DNA of 64,000 nt, taken from contig NZ_VTOM01000020.1 of the NCBI RefSeq assembly GCF_009765365.1, forward strand, positions 55,172-119,171, given 5' to 3'. The position numbers and the translations under genes are program-made. The stretch is from Antarcticirhabdus aurantiaca (lineage in GTDB: Bacteria > Pseudomonadota > Alphaproteobacteria > Rhizobiales > Rhizobiaceae). Every line of letters starts with the position of its first letter. The stretch's first letter is position 1. A model generated the notes under the pieces. It did no database searches. It was not told the DNA's origin and was given only the letters and a program-made list of their open reading frames with translations. Of this stretch, positions 7,467-16,530 are shown in pieces.

Positions 7467-8720
7467 TTAATGTGCCACCGCAGCCGCCGCCGCTTCGTCG
7501 ATGAAGCGGCCGGAGCGGAAGCGGTCGAGCGTGAAGGCGGCGTTGAGCCGGTGCGGCTCGTCCCGGGCGATGGTGTGGGCGAAGACGTGCCCCGAGCCCG
7601 GCGTCGCCTTGAAGCCGCCCGTGCCCCAGCCGCAGTTGACGTAGAGCCCGGCGACCGGCGTCTTCGACAGGATCGGCGAGCGGTCGGGCGTCACGTCCAC
7701 GATGCCGCCCCAGGAGCGCAGCATCCGCATGCGCCGGAACATCGGGAACATCTCGCAGATGGCGTCGAGCGTGTGGTTCAGGATGTGGAGGCTGCCGGTC
7801 TGCGAATAGGACGGATACTGGTCCGTTCCCGCGCCGATGACGAGCTCGCCCTTGTCGGACTGCGAGATGTAGGCGTGGACCGTGTTCGACATGACGACGC
7901 AGGGAAAGCACGGCTTGACCGGCTCCGAAACCAGCGCCTGCAGCGGAAAGCTTTCCAGCGGCATGCGAACGCCCGCCATCTCCATGACGACCGAAGTGTT
8001 GCCGGCGGCGACCACGCCGACCTTGCCCGCGCCGACGAAGCCGCGGCTCGTCTCGACGCCGCGGATGGCGCCGTCCGCCCCGCGGCGGATGCCGGTGACG
8101 GTGGTGTTCTGGAGGATGTGGACGCCGCGCGCCGACGCCGCGCGGGCATAGCCCCAGGCGACCGCGTCGTGGCGCGCCGTGCCGCCGCGGCGCTGCAGCG
8201 CGCCGCCGACCACGGGGAAGCGCGCGTCCTTGGAGATGTTCAGCGGCGGGCAGTAGCTCTTGCACTCCTCCGGCGTCAGCCACTCGTTGTCGACGCCGTT
8301 GAGGCGGTTCGAGTGGATGTGGCGCTTGGAGACCTGCACGTCGTGGACGTTGTGCTGGATCATCAGGACGCCGCGCGGCGAGTACATGACGTTGTAGTTG
8401 AGGTCCTGGGACAGGCCCTCCCACAGCTTCACGGCGTGATCGTAAAGACCCGCGGATTCGTCGTAGAGGTAGTTGGAGCGGATGATCGTCGTGTTGCGGC
8501 CGGTGTTGCCGCCGCCGAGCCAGCCCTTCTCGATCACCGCGACGTTGGTGATCCCGTGCTCCTTGGCGAGGTAGTAGGCGGTCGCCAGCCCGTGGCCGCC
8601 GGCACCGACGATCACGACGTCGTAGTAGCTCTTCGGCTCGGGCGAGGCCCACTGCTCGCCCCAGCCGGAATAGCCTCGGAAGGCTTCGCGGGCGATCGCG
8701 AATGCGGAAAATCGACGCAT
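7467..8720 (-). CDS. soxB: sarcosine oxidase subunit beta
   Basis: The flavin subunit (417 residues, standard length) that oxidises sarcosine. It has the dinucleotide motif VVIVGAGGHGLATAYYLA near residue 35, the covalent-FMN/FAD region RHDAVAWGYARAA, and the C-terminal NCGWGTGGFKATPGSGH motif. GAGGA 9 nt before the ATG serves as ribosome-binding site. It is the first gene of the sox operon; the 208-bp upstream region holds a small inverted repeat (ggatg/catcc) but no glycine riboswitch that I could see. Confidence 0.95.
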   Translation of the reverse strand: MRRFSAFAIAREAFRGYSGWGEQWASPEPKSYYDVVIVGAGGHGLATAYYLAKEHGITNVAVIEKGWLGGGNTGRNTTIIRSNYLYDESAGLYDHAVKLWEGLSQDLNYNVMYSPRGVLMIQHNVHDVQVSKRHIHSNRLNGVDNEWLTPEECKSYCPPLNISKDARFPVVGGALQRRGGTARHDAVAWGYARAASARGVHILQNTTVTGIRRGADGAIRGVETSRGFVGAGKVGVVAAGNTSVVMEMAGVRMPLESFPLQALVSEPVKPCFPCVVMSNTVHAYISQSDKGELVIGAGTDQYPSYSQTGSLHILNHTLDAICEMFPMFRRMRMLRSWGGIVDVTPDRSPILSKTPVAGLYVNCGWGTGGFKATPGSGHVFAHTIARDEPHRLNAAFTLDRFRSGRFIDEAAAAAVAH

Positions 8721-8848
8721 AAGCTGGCGGTCCTCGGGGTTGGGATCGATACGGGATGCAGGCGTGGATGCTCGACATCCGACGCCGCCTCAATGTCCTA
8801 CCCTGTTGCGCCGAGAACTGTGCTCGAAATACGACGCCTGATGACGCA

Positions 8849-8880
8849 GGGCCCCGCCGCGACGATGCGCGGCGGGACCC
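8849..8880 (-). terminator. GC-rich hairpin after the PhnA-like gene
   Basis: A 13-bp stem with one mismatch (8849-8861 with 8868-8880) and a 6-nt loop lies 48 bp past the stop of the membrane-protein gene at 8929 and upstream of soxB. A U tract is lacking, so it may also act only as an RNA 3'-end stabiliser. Confidence 0.45.
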
Positions 8881-8928
8881 CTTCCTTGATCGATCAGCGA
8901 CGGGCGTTCGTCGCCCGCTGGAGGAGCG

Positions 8929-9858
8929 TCAGACCGTCGCGCGGGCGGTCGCGACCGGCACCGTCTTCGGCCGGCCGATGACGCCGCCGATCGCGCCGAC
9001 GATCAGGCCGAGAAGCAGCGCGACGAAGGCGCCGAAGGCACCGGTCGACAGGGCGCTCGCCGCCCGGTCGGCCGCCTGACGCAGGTCGGCGACGGCCTGG
9101 TCGTAGCGCTGCTGGAACTCGGCGAGGCGCTGCTCGGCTTCCGGCTGCGGGATGTTGGCCGTCTGGGCGATGACCTGCACCGCCGCCTGGCGCTGCTCGG
9201 GCGTGGCGTCGGCCTGGAGGCCGGCGAGCACCTCGGGGATGGCGTCCGAGAGGTCCTGCTCACCCGTCGCGGCCTGCGCGGTCTGGGCGGCCTGCTGCGC
9301 CTCGCCCTGCACCTCGCCCGCGGCCTGCTGGGCCTGCTGCTGGCCCTGGCGGAAGAGCTGCTCGGCCTGCTGCTGGAGGCCCGGCGGCAGCTGGTCGGTC
9401 GAGGTCGGGATAACCGATCCCGCGGCCTGGCTGATGCCCTGGATCGAGGAGCCGATCGCGCCGAAGGCGCCGCCCACGACCGCCGAAGCGCCGCTCGACA
9501 GGATGTAGACGATGAGGAGCGTCGAGGTGGCCCACGTCACGATGCCGTGGAGGGCGCCGTCCGTCTTGCTCGCGCTGCCGGCGAGGCGGCCGGCGGCGAA
9601 GGCGCCGATGAAGAGGCCGATGAGCACGATCGCGATGGTCCAAAGGCCGCTCGTCGTGAGCAGCGCGTTGGCGCTCGGCGTCTCGTTGGCCTGAGCCGGA
9701 TCGATCGTCGACAGGCCGATGCCGAGCCCGAGCAGGCCCAGCATGAACTGGATCGTCAGGGCGAGCAGGGCGCCCGCGATGATGGCCCCCCAGGAAACCC
9801 GGCGGACCGGACCGGCCGCACCGTAGTAGGCCGCGCGCTCGCGAACCGTTTCGACCAT
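8929..9858 (-). CDS. PhnA-like membrane protein with Gln/Ala-rich loop
   Basis: A 309-residue membrane protein resembling the 'PhnA-like' proteins of rhizobia (unrelated to phosphonoacetate hydrolase). Three hydrophobic segments occur in the first 130 residues (RRVSWGAIIAGALLALTIQF is the first), then a long polar stretch rich in Gln and Ala (about residues 150-270), then a C-terminal glycine-zipper-like hydrophobic segment. The ATG at 9858 has GGAG 6 nt upstream. The function is unknown. Two identical 8-bp palindromes lie just upstream and may be control sites. Confidence 0.7.
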   Translation of the reverse strand: MVETVRERAAYYGAAGPVRRVSWGAIIAGALLALTIQFMLGLLGLGIGLSTIDPAQANETPSANALLTTSGLWTIAIVLIGLFIGAFAAGRLAGSASKTDGALHGIVTWATSTLLIVYILSSGASAVVGGAFGAIGSSIQGISQAAGSVIPTSTDQLPPGLQQQAEQLFRQGQQQAQQAAGEVQGEAQQAAQTAQAATGEQDLSDAIPEVLAGLQADATPEQRQAAVQVIAQTANIPQPEAEQRLAEFQQRYDQAVADLRQAADRAASALSTGAFGAFVALLLGLIVGAIGGVIGRPKTVPVATARATV

Positions 9859-10217
9859 ACGCAACTCCTGTAACAAGGACCGTCGCGACCTCTCGATTTC
9901 GTGTCGCGACTATTGAACATGCGCTGTAACTATTCCCGCCACGGAGCGGGTCCATATGGCCGACGTGCGATTTCGGCCCGCCTCGCCCGTTTTTTTCGCT
10001 CCCCTTCCGGTAGTTCCCCTTCCCGTTTCGAGCGAGCGCGAGGCGCGACCGGGTCAGGCCCGCCGGATCTCGCGCGGACGACGCATCTCGACATCGCCTC
10101 TGGTATCTGCTATCGACGCCGCCACTTGCGGGAACTCGGGCTCCCGCGAGGGGTTGCGTGCTTCCGCGATGACCCCTCTGACATCATTCGGCACCCAACC
10201 CAGAACGGATTTGCTTA
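9859..10217. other. intergenic region between divergent genes
   Basis: 359 bp separate the PhnA-like gene (minus) from rpsU (plus) and must hold both promoters. Two copies of the palindrome GTCGCGAC at 9882-9889 and 9903-9910 are spaced 21 bp and lie 24-52 bp before the minus-strand start. A pyrimidine-rich stretch occurs near 9989-10026. No coding signal was found. Confidence 0.5.
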
Positions 10218-10460
10218 GTGCAGGTACTCGTCCGCGACAACAACGTTGATCAGGCCCTCCGCGCGCTCAAGAAGAAGATGCAGCGCGAGGGTATCTTCCG
10301 CGAGATGAAGATGCGGAACTTCTACGAGAAGCCCTCGGAGAAGCGCGCCCGCGAGAAGGCCGAGGCCGTCCGCCGCGCCCGCAAGCTCGCCCGCAAGCGC
10401 GCCCAGCGCGAGGGCTTGGTGGCCGGCGGCCGCACCGCCGCGGCCACGGCCAGCCGCTGA
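10218..10460 (+). CDS. rpsU: 30S ribosomal protein S21
   Basis: An 80-residue basic protein with the S21 signature: [20 protein letters not shown], then [20 protein letters not shown]. It joins the 30S platform and assists initiation. The C-terminus carries an Ala/Thr/Gly-rich tail as in other alphaproteobacteria. The start is GTG, chosen because it begins the conserved QVLVRDNNV. It is monocistronic and followed by a strong terminator. Confidence 0.97.
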   Translation: MQVLVRDNNVDQALRALKKKMQREGIFREMKMRNFYEKPSEKRAREKAEAVRRARKLARKRAQREGLVAGGRTAAATASR

Positions 10461-10499
10461 GACGAGTTTCCGTCGTCATTATTTGAACGACATCGCATC

Positions 10500-10543
10500 G
10501 CAGTCCGGGCGGCGGATCGACATCCGCCGCCCGGACTGCTTTC
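10500..10543 (+). terminator. rho-independent terminator of rpsU
   Basis: A perfect 18-bp stem (gcagtccgggcggcggat at 10500-10517, complement at 10522-10539) with a 4-nt loop is followed by a short T run. It lies 40 bp beyond the rpsU stop. Confidence 0.85.
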
Positions 10544-10645
10544 GCGTGCCCGGTCCGCCCGACTGAGCGCGCCGCCGGAAGAGCGCTTCGTGCGGAGACA
10601 GGCCGCGGCGGGGCGACGACAAGCGTGGGGAGCGGAAGCGGCGTC

Positions 10646-11509
10646 ATGACGTCCTGGCAGACAGAAGCTCGGGTGGAGAAGCGGAGAGGGCGCGGCATCC
10701 GCGCGGCGGCATGGGCGGGACTTGCCCTGGCCCTGAGCGCCTGCACCACGGCCGGCACTCCGTCCGTCGAGGCGATCCGCCTCGACCAGAACCAGGGCTC
10801 CGAGCAGAACATCGCTTCGCTCACCGCCGCCATCGACGCCGCTCCCAACGATGCCGAAGGCTACAACGTGCGCGGCACGGCCTACGGGCGGGCCGGCAAC
10901 TATCAGGCGGCGCTGGCCGACTTCGACCGCGCCATCCAGATCAACCCGAACTTTCCGCAGGCCTATGCCAACCGTGCCCTCGTCCAGCGCCAGATCGGCC
11001 AGCCGCTGAAGGCGGTGGAGGACTATTCGGCGGCGATCCAGATCGACCCGAACTACGCCGCCGCATATGTCGGGCGGGGCAACGTGTACCGGCTGGCGAA
11101 CCAGAACGCCGACGCGCTGCGCGACTTCCAGCGCGCCATCGATCTGAAGACCACCGATCCGCGCGCCTTCCACAATCGCGGCCTCCTCTACCAGATCGAC
11201 GGCCAGCACCGTCAGGCGATCGAGGATTTCTCGACCGCGATCTCGCTCGAGGCCTCCGCCCCCGAGCCCTATTCCGGCCGCGGCGTGTCCTATCTCGCGC
11301 TCGGCGACGAGGAGAACGCGCTGGCCGACTTCAACGCAGCCCTCAAGCTGGACGACCGCCGGGCCGAGTTCTGGGCGAACCAGGCGCTGGTCTACGAGCG
11401 CCAGGGCCAGCGCGACCGCGCGGTCCGCTCCTTCTCGCGCGCCGCCCAGATCGATCCGAAGTACAAGCCCGCGACGGATGGTCTCGCGCGGCTGCGAGGC
11501 CAAGCCTGA
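10646..11509 (+). CDS. tetratricopeptide-repeat lipoprotein
   Basis: A 287-residue envelope protein with a lipoprotein signal (LALALSAC, cysteine near residue 32) followed by about six TPR units of roughly 34 residues, for example [20 protein letters not shown]. It resembles NlpI-like TPR lipoproteins, which scaffold periplasmic protein complexes, but a specific partner cannot be given. A GTG at 10625 is an alternative start; the ATG at 10646 has GGAAG 7 nt upstream. Its stop overlaps the atpI start by one base (TGATG), so the two may be cotranscribed. Confidence 0.85.
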   Translation: MTSWQTEARVEKRRGRGIRAAAWAGLALALSACTTAGTPSVEAIRLDQNQGSEQNIASLTAAIDAAPNDAEGYNVRGTAYGRAGNYQAALADFDRAIQINPNFPQAYANRALVQRQIGQPLKAVEDYSAAIQIDPNYAAAYVGRGNVYRLANQNADALRDFQRAIDLKTTDPRAFHNRGLLYQIDGQHRQAIEDFSTAISLEASAPEPYSGRGVSYLALGDEENALADFNAALKLDDRRAEFWANQALVYERQGQRDRAVRSFSRAAQIDPKYKPATDGLARLRGQA

Positions 11510-11871
11510 TGAGCGACCCGCGCGACGACAACGACGAGGGGCCGCGAATCGACGATGCCGCGCTTCAGGCCCGCCGTCGCGCCTTCGAGGAGCGGCTCGC
11601 CGCCCAGCGCGCCGCGATGCCAATCGAGGACCGGCAGCCGAACCGCACGGGCGCGGCCGGAATGGCGCAGGGCCTCAAGATCGCCAGCGAGTTCGTCGCC
11701 GGCGTGCTGGTGGGGGCGGGAATCGGCTATCTCATCGACCTCGGGCTCGGCACCGCGCCCTTCGGACTGATCATCTTCCTGTTGTTCGGCTTCGCCGCGG
11801 GCGTGCTGAACGTGCTGCGCGCGGTCGGCAAGGGACCGCCGCCCTCGGGCCCGACGCCCGCCGACGGCTAG
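11509..11871 (+). CDS. atpI: ATP synthase protein I
   Basis: A 120-residue protein with a polar N-terminal half (coil [20 protein letters not shown]) and two C-terminal membrane helices ([20 protein letters not shown] and [20 protein letters not shown]). AtpI assists c-ring assembly and is the usual first gene of alphaproteobacterial F0 operons. It overlaps the TPR gene by one base and precedes atpB by about 120 bp. Confidence 0.9.
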   Translation: MSDPRDDNDEGPRIDDAALQARRRAFEERLAAQRAAMPIEDRQPNRTGAAGMAQGLKIASEFVAGVLVGAGIGYLIDLGLGTAPFGLIIFLLFGFAAGVLNVLRAVGKGPPPSGPTPADG

Positions 11872-11990
11872 CGCCTGTTCCTAACGCCGCTTCGAGCACC
11901 TTTCGAGGGTTGCGGACCGCGCCAAGGGACGCTATGGGCAGGCCGGCTTTCGAGAAACGGCCGTATTCAGCTGCAAGACGGGGACGACGC

Positions 11991-12740
11991 TTGGCGAACG
12001 ATCCGATTCATCAATTCCAGATCGCTCGGCTCGTGCCCATCGATATTGGCGGCGTCGACTTCTCCTTCACCAATTCTTCGCTGTTCATGGTGGCGACCGT
12101 CGCCGTCGCTTCGGCGTTTCTTTACTATACGACGCGCGGCCGCGGCCTGGTGCCCAGCCGCATGCAGTCGGTGTCGGAACTCTCCTACGAGTTCATCGCC
12201 AACATGCTGCGAGATTCGACCGGCAGCGCCGGCATGCGGTTCTTCCCGCTCGTCTTCTCGCTGTTCATGTTCGTGCTCGTGGCGAACCTGCTCGGCATGT
12301 TCCCCTACTTCTTCACGGTGACGAGCCACATCATCGTCACCTTCGCCCTCGCCATGCTCGTGATCGGCACGGTGGTGGGCTACGGCATCTACAAGAACGG
12401 CCTCGGCTGGTTCCGCGTCTTCGTGCCCTCGGGCGTGCCGGGCGTCATCCTGCCCTTCGTCGTCGTAATCGAGCTCATCTCGTTCCTGTCGCGGCCTGTC
12501 TCGCTCTCCGTGCGTCTCTTCGCCAACATGCTGGCGGGCCACATCACGCTGAAGGTCTTCGCCGGCTTCGTGGTGTCACTCGGCACCCTCGGCGCGCTTG
12601 GCATCGGCGGCGCCATCCTGCCGCTGATCATGACCGTGGCGCTCACCGCCCTCGAATTCCTCGTCGCGTTCCTGCAGGCCTACGTCTTCGCGATCCTGAC
12701 CTGCATGTACCTCAACGACGCGGTGCACACGCACCACTGA
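11991..12740 (+). CDS. atpB: ATP synthase F0 subunit a
   Basis: A 249-residue membrane subunit a that forms the proton half-channels. The essential arginine lies in the segment [13 protein letters not shown], and [19 protein letters not shown] is the conserved last helix. No ATG is suitably placed: the TTG at 11991 follows a GGGGA sequence and starts the conserved ANDPIHQF N-terminus, giving the normal length. Confidence 0.95.
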   Translation: MANDPIHQFQIARLVPIDIGGVDFSFTNSSLFMVATVAVASAFLYYTTRGRGLVPSRMQSVSELSYEFIANMLRDSTGSAGMRFFPLVFSLFMFVLVANLLGMFPYFFTVTSHIIVTFALAMLVIGTVVGYGIYKNGLGWFRVFVPSGVPGVILPFVVVIELISFLSRPVSLSVRLFANMLAGHITLKVFAGFVVSLGTLGALGIGGAILPLIMTVALTALEFLVAFLQAYVFAILTCMYLNDAVHTHH

Positions 12741-12819
12741 CGCGACGTCGCCGCCTTTCCCGGCCGCGTCCGCGTTCGGGAAAACCTCCCTCCGTACGAT
12801 CCAACCCAAGGAGAATCCC

Positions 12820-13047
12820 ATGGACGCGGAAGCTGCTCGCTACATCGGTGCCGGTCTCGCCTGCTTCGGCATGGCCGGAACCGCCCTCGGCCTCGGCAAC
12901 ATGTTCGCCCAGTATCTCGCGGGCGCGCTGCGCAACCCGTCGGCTGCCGACGGCCAGTTCGGCCGCCTGATCTTCGGCTTCGCCGTCACGGAAGCGCTGG
13001 GCATCTTCTCGCTGCTCATCGCGCTGCTGCTGCTCTTCGTCGGCTGA
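12820..13047 (+). CDS. atpE: ATP synthase F0 subunit c
   Basis: The 75-residue proteolipid ring subunit with two helices. The polar loop RNPSAADGQ and the ion-binding glutamate in FAVTEALGIF (about residue 58) are present; the site lacks the extra polar residues of Na+ enzymes, so it is proton-type. AAGGAG precedes the ATG. Confidence 0.97.
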   Translation: MDAEAARYIGAGLACFGMAGTALGLGNMFAQYLAGALRNPSAADGQFGRLIFGFAVTEALGIFSLLIALLLLFVG

Positions 13048-13142
13048 TCGCCGACCCGATCTGACAACTTGGATCGTCGGTCCGGCCGCCCCCGCGAAAC
13101 TGCGGGGCGGCCGGATGCGCAAGGAAACGGACGAGGAGCACG

Positions 13143-13754
13143 ATGTTCGTCACGCCGGCGATGGCTCAGGAAGAGCACCCCGCCACCGAGGAGGCCCTGC
13201 CCAGCGACCACGGCCAGCCGAGCGTCGAGGGAACGGTCGTCCCCACCCAGGATCACGGCACGGAAGGCCCCTTCCCGCCGATGAATCCGGAATTCTTCGC
13301 CTCCCAGATCCTCTGGCTGGCGATCACCTTCGGCATCTTCTATCTTGTCCTGAAGCGCGTGATCCTGCCGCGGATCGGCGGCATCATCGAGAACCGCCGC
13401 GACCGGATCGCCCTCGACCTCGAGGCCGCGGAGCGGATGAAGACGGATGCCGACGAGGCTCAGGCCGCCTACAGCCAGGAGCTCGCCGAAGCCCGCGCCC
13501 GCTCGCAGAAGATCGCTGGCGACGCCCGTGATTCGGCACGTGCCGACGCGGAAGCGGAGCGCGCCCGCATCGAGGGCGACCTCGACGCTCGCCTCGAAAC
13601 GGCCCAGGCGCGCATCGGCGAGATCAAGACCCGCACGCTCGCCGACGTCGGCCAGATCGCCGAGGACGTGACGCAGGCCGTCCTGTCCCAGGTCGCCGGC
13701 ATCCAGGCGAACCAGGACGAGGTGTCGCGCGCCGTTCAGGCCGTGCGCGCCTGA
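13143..13754 (+). CDS. atpG: ATP synthase F0 subunit b'
   Basis: A 203-residue b' subunit of the peripheral stalk: an acidic, His-containing N-terminal extension, one membrane helix (QILWLAITFGIFYLVL, about residues 56-71), then a long charged coiled coil. Two different b-type subunits are typical of alphaproteobacteria and phototrophs. Symbols atpG, atpX and atpF2 are all in use. The start has GAGGAGC upstream. Confidence 0.92.
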   Translation: MFVTPAMAQEEHPATEEALPSDHGQPSVEGTVVPTQDHGTEGPFPPMNPEFFASQILWLAITFGIFYLVLKRVILPRIGGIIENRRDRIALDLEAAERMKTDADEAQAAYSQELAEARARSQKIAGDARDSARADAEAERARIEGDLDARLETAQARIGEIKTRTLADVGQIAEDVTQAVLSQVAGIQANQDEVSRAVQAVRA

Positions 13755-13777
13755 CCGGCTGAAGGAGAGACACGACC

Positions 13778-14260
13778 ATGGCCTTCGACGCGACATTCTG
13801 GGCGCTCGTCGCCCTCATCCTCTTCTTCGGCGTGGTGGCCTACTTCAAGGTCCCCGCCACCCTCGCCAAGACGCTCGACGCGCGTGCCACCCGCATCCGC
13901 AACGAGATCGACGAGGCCCGCGCCCTCAAGGAAGAAGCCAAGCAGCAGCTCGCCGAGTATCAGCGCCGCCGCCGCGAGGCCGAGCAGGAGGCCAAGGACA
14001 TCGTCGAGGCCGCCAAGCGCGAGGCCGAGGCGCTGGTCGCCGAGGCCCGCCAGAAGAACGAGGAATACGTGACCCGGCGCACGGCCATGGCCGAGCAGAA
14101 GATCGCCCAGGCCGAGGCCGACGCGATCGCCGAGGTGCGGGCCTCGGCCGTCGACATCGCCGTCGCCGCGGCAGCCCGCATCCTGGCCGAGCGCGGCCAG
14201 GCGGGCGACGCGTCGACGATCGACCGGTCGATCGAGGAAGTCCGCCGCCGTCTCAACTGA
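13778..14260 (+). CDS. atpF: ATP synthase F0 subunit b
   Basis: A 160-residue peripheral-stalk b subunit with an N-terminal membrane helix (FWALVALILFFGVVAYF) and a coiled coil rich in Ala, Glu and Arg. Together with b' it forms the heterodimeric stator that binds F1. It starts 23 bp after atpG with GGAGAG upstream and is the last gene of the F0 operon; the F1 operon is not in this window. Confidence 0.95.
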   Translation: MAFDATFWALVALILFFGVVAYFKVPATLAKTLDARATRIRNEIDEARALKEEAKQQLAEYQRRRREAEQEAKDIVEAAKREAEALVAEARQKNEEYVTRRTAMAEQKIAQAEADAIAEVRASAVDIAVAAAARILAERGQAGDASTIDRSIEEVRRRLN

Positions 14261-14309
14261 GGCGCGAGCCGACGAGGACGATACGCTACGAAAGTAGATT
14301 GTTCGGCGA

Positions 14310-14350
14310 GGGGCCGGCGCGGGGGAACCCGGCCGGCCCCTGTCTGTTTC
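14310..14350 (+). terminator. terminator of the F0 operon
   Basis: A 9-bp GC stem (ggggccggc at 14310-14318, complement at 14332-14340) with a 13-nt loop is followed by tgtctgtttc. It lies 50 bp past the atpF stop. Confidence 0.65.
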
Positions 14351-14377
14351 CGCAGTGCAATCTCGGAGGCAGACCCC

Positions 14378-14860
14378 ATGAAGAAAATCGCTCTCGCACT
14401 CGCCGCCCTCGGTGCCGCCACCGTCGCCAGCGTCCCGGCCCACTCCACCGTCGCGATCGAGATCGGCACCCTCACCTGCTCGGGCACGAGCGAAGGCTCG
14501 ACGAACTACATCGTCGCCTCAAGCCGGGCCTTGGCCTGCTCCTACGTGCCCGCCGGCCGCACCTCCGGCATCCCCTACGCCGGACAGATCGACACGCTCG
14601 GCCTCGACCTCGGCATCACCCAGCGCACCACCCTGACCTGGGCCGTGTTCGCCGCCTCCGGCGTGCCCGTGCGCCCGGAAGTGCTCGCCGGCACCTATGT
14701 CGGCGCGGGTGCCGACGCGGCGCTCGGCATCGGCGGCGGCGCCAAGGTCCTGGTCGGCGGCTTCGGTTCGTCCATCGCCCTGCAGCCGATCAGCGTGCAG
14801 GCGCAGTACGGCCTCAACGCCACCGCCGGCATCAACCGCCTGACACTGCAGATGAACTGA
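14378..14860 (+). CDS. DUF992 family secreted protein
   Basis: A 160-residue protein with a signal peptide (MKKIALALAALGAATVASVPAHS) and the DUF992 pattern: EIGTLTCSGT, then LACSYVPAG, TLGLDLGI, LAGTYVGAGADAALGIGGGA and ALQPISVQAQ. Members are small periplasmic proteins of Hyphomicrobiales with no assigned function. Two cysteines (in GTLTCS and LACSY) could form a disulfide. Monogenic, with a strong hairpin after it. Confidence 0.88.
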   Translation: MKKIALALAALGAATVASVPAHSTVAIEIGTLTCSGTSEGSTNYIVASSRALACSYVPAGRTSGIPYAGQIDTLGLDLGITQRTTLTWAVFAASGVPVRPEVLAGTYVGAGADAALGIGGGAKVLVGGFGSSIALQPISVQAQYGLNATAGINRLTLQMN

Positions 14861-14891
14861 GGCCTCGCCGACGCGGCAGGGTCGTTAGACG

Positions 14892-14930
14892 CGAAAGGCC
14901 GGCACGGGTGCGCCCCGTGCCGGCCTTTCG
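14892..14930. terminator. bidirectional terminator, DUF992 gene / pnt region
   Basis: A perfect 17-bp stem (cgaaaggccggcacggg at 14892-14908, complement at 14914-14930) with a 5-nt loop lies between the convergent DUF992 gene and the pntB remnant. The A and T runs sit inside the stem. Confidence 0.7.
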
Positions 14931-14951
14931 TGCATCCGGAGGGACCCGGCG

Positions 14952-16106
14952 GAGCTGGCGCGCCATGGCCTCGTTGATCTCCTCGACCGTCGTCTCGGCG
15001 TCGGCGAAGAGCATCAGGGTTTGGGCTCGTAGAACAGCGTGTGTCGATGCCCGCATAGCCCGGGCCCATCCAGTGCTTCACGACGAGGCAGGTCTGAGCC
15101 TGGTCGACGTCGAGGATCGGCATGGCGACGATTGGCAAGGCGGGATCGTCTCGCGCCGCGGGGATGGGCACGTTGTTGCCGCCGATCATGAAGGTCACGT
15201 CAGTCAGGCCGCATCGTCGCCCGAGCCCTGCTTGACCGCGCGATCGCCCGCGCCCCCTACTCCGTCCGTCTCGCCGCCGAAGCCGCCCAGCATTACCGAG
15301 GCGAAGCTCCGGTTCATGCCCTTGCACATGATGTAGGAGAGGATCGCGCCGGACGATCCGACCAGCGCGCCGGTGATGATCAGGGCGAGGTTCTGGAGCA
15401 TGAAACCGATGCCCGCCACTGCCCAGCCGGAACAGCTGTTCAGCATCGACACGACCGCCGGCAGGTCCACCCCGCCGATCGGCACGATCAGGAGAGCGCC
15501 GAGAACAAGCGCGAGGAGCACCACCAACCAGAACAGCGCGTGGCTTTCCGTCGCCGCGAAGCCGACGACGCACAGGACCAGCGCCGTGCCCAGTGCGACG
15601 TTGATGAGGTGGCGCTGGGGCAGCCTGATCGGCTTGCCGCTCATGCGCCCGTCGAGCTTCAGGAAGGCGACCACCGAGCCGGTGAAGGTCAGCGCGCCGA
15701 AGCCGGCGCCGATCGACATCTCGACCAGCGCCCGGACGTGGATCGCGCCCACCCTCCCGATGCCGACGGCGTCCGGCGCGTCGAGCACGGCGGCCGCCAC
15801 CATCACCGCCGCCGGGCCGACCAGCGAGTGGAAGGCGGCGACGAGTTGAGGCATCGCCGTCATCGAGATCCGCTTGGCGATCACCGTGCCCGCGCCCCCG
15901 CCGATGGCGAAGGCGAGGATGATGATCAGCAGCGCCCCGAAGGACGGGCGGGCGAGGAGCAGGGTCGTCGCGACCGCGAGCCCCATGCCGACCATGCCGC
16001 AGAGGTTGCCCCGGCGCGCGGTCGTCGGGTGCGACAGGCCGCGGAGCGCCAGGATGAACAGAACGCCGGAGACGAGGTAGAGGACGGCGGCGAAGGTCTC
16101 GGCCAT
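14952..16106 (-). pseudogene. pntB: degraded NAD(P) transhydrogenase subunit beta
   Basis: An intact PntB has about 465 residues. Here the membrane part and hinge are good (MAETFAAVLYLVSGVLFILA to GGFGGE), but the frame stops at 15204 after 300 residues, just after GSGDDAA. PntB sequence resumes in another frame at about 15201 (DVTFMIGGNNVPIPAARDD to MGPGYAGID). Roughly 80 residues with the NADP(H)-binding motifs (the GYGMAVAQAQ and GHMNVLLAEA regions of intact homologues) are gone. Two further one-base losses, near 15041 and 15020, break the tail, which ends as TVEEINEAMARQL near 14952. The gene cannot make a working NADP(H) domain. It starts 7 bp after pntAB. Confidence 0.88.
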
Positions 16107-16113
16107 GGCCCCG

Positions 16114-16530
16114 TCACCGGTCTTTCGTCTTGTACATGGCGAGCATGCGCTGGGTGACGAGGAAGCCGCCGACGAGGTTGACGGCCGCCAGCACCAGGGC
16201 GACGAAGCCGAAGGTGGTGGAAAGCCCCGTGGCCGAGATGCCGACCGCGAGCAGAGCGCCGACGACGATCACCGAGGCGATGGCGTTGGTCAGCGACATC
16301 AGCGGCGTGTGCAGCGCCGGCGTCACCGACCAAACGATGGAGTAGCCGACGAAGATCGCGAGAACGAAGATCGCGAGATGGAAGACGAAGGGGTCGATGC
16401 CGGTTGCGGCGTGGACCGCCTCGCCGATCCCCGAGCCCGCGAGCTGCTCGACGCTGAGCCGCGCGTCGCGCACGGCGGTGCCGGCCGCGTTCAGCTTGTC
16501 GACGGCGTCGGCGAGAGGTTCGCTCTCCAT
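16114..16530 (-). CDS. pntAB: NAD(P) transhydrogenase subunit alpha part 2
   Basis: A 138-residue membrane subunit of the alphaproteobacterial three-gene transhydrogenase. It has a full-length hydrophobic core (DPFVFHLAIFVLAIFVGYSI, then VTPALHTPLMSLTNAIASVI) and ends LAMYKTKDR. It appears complete, but both partner genes are broken, so it is probably functionless or a relic still under coupled translation (ATGA overlap with the pntAA stop). Confidence 0.88.
   Translation of the reverse strand: MESEPLADAVDKLNAAGTAVRDARLSVEQLAGSGIGEAVHAATGIDPFVFHLAIFVLAIFVGYSIVWSVTPALHTPLMSLTNAIASVIVVGALLAVGISATGLSTTFGFVALVLAAVNLVGGFLVTQRMLAMYKTKDR

Noticed and set aside
8721..8928. Glycine riboswitch upstream of sarcosine oxidase
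   Set aside because: I could not find the tandem aptamer pattern; only a short hairpin is present.
14952..15203. Region past the pntB stop as a separate small gene
   Set aside because: Its translation is the C-terminal end of PntB in two shifted frames, so it is part of the pseudogene.
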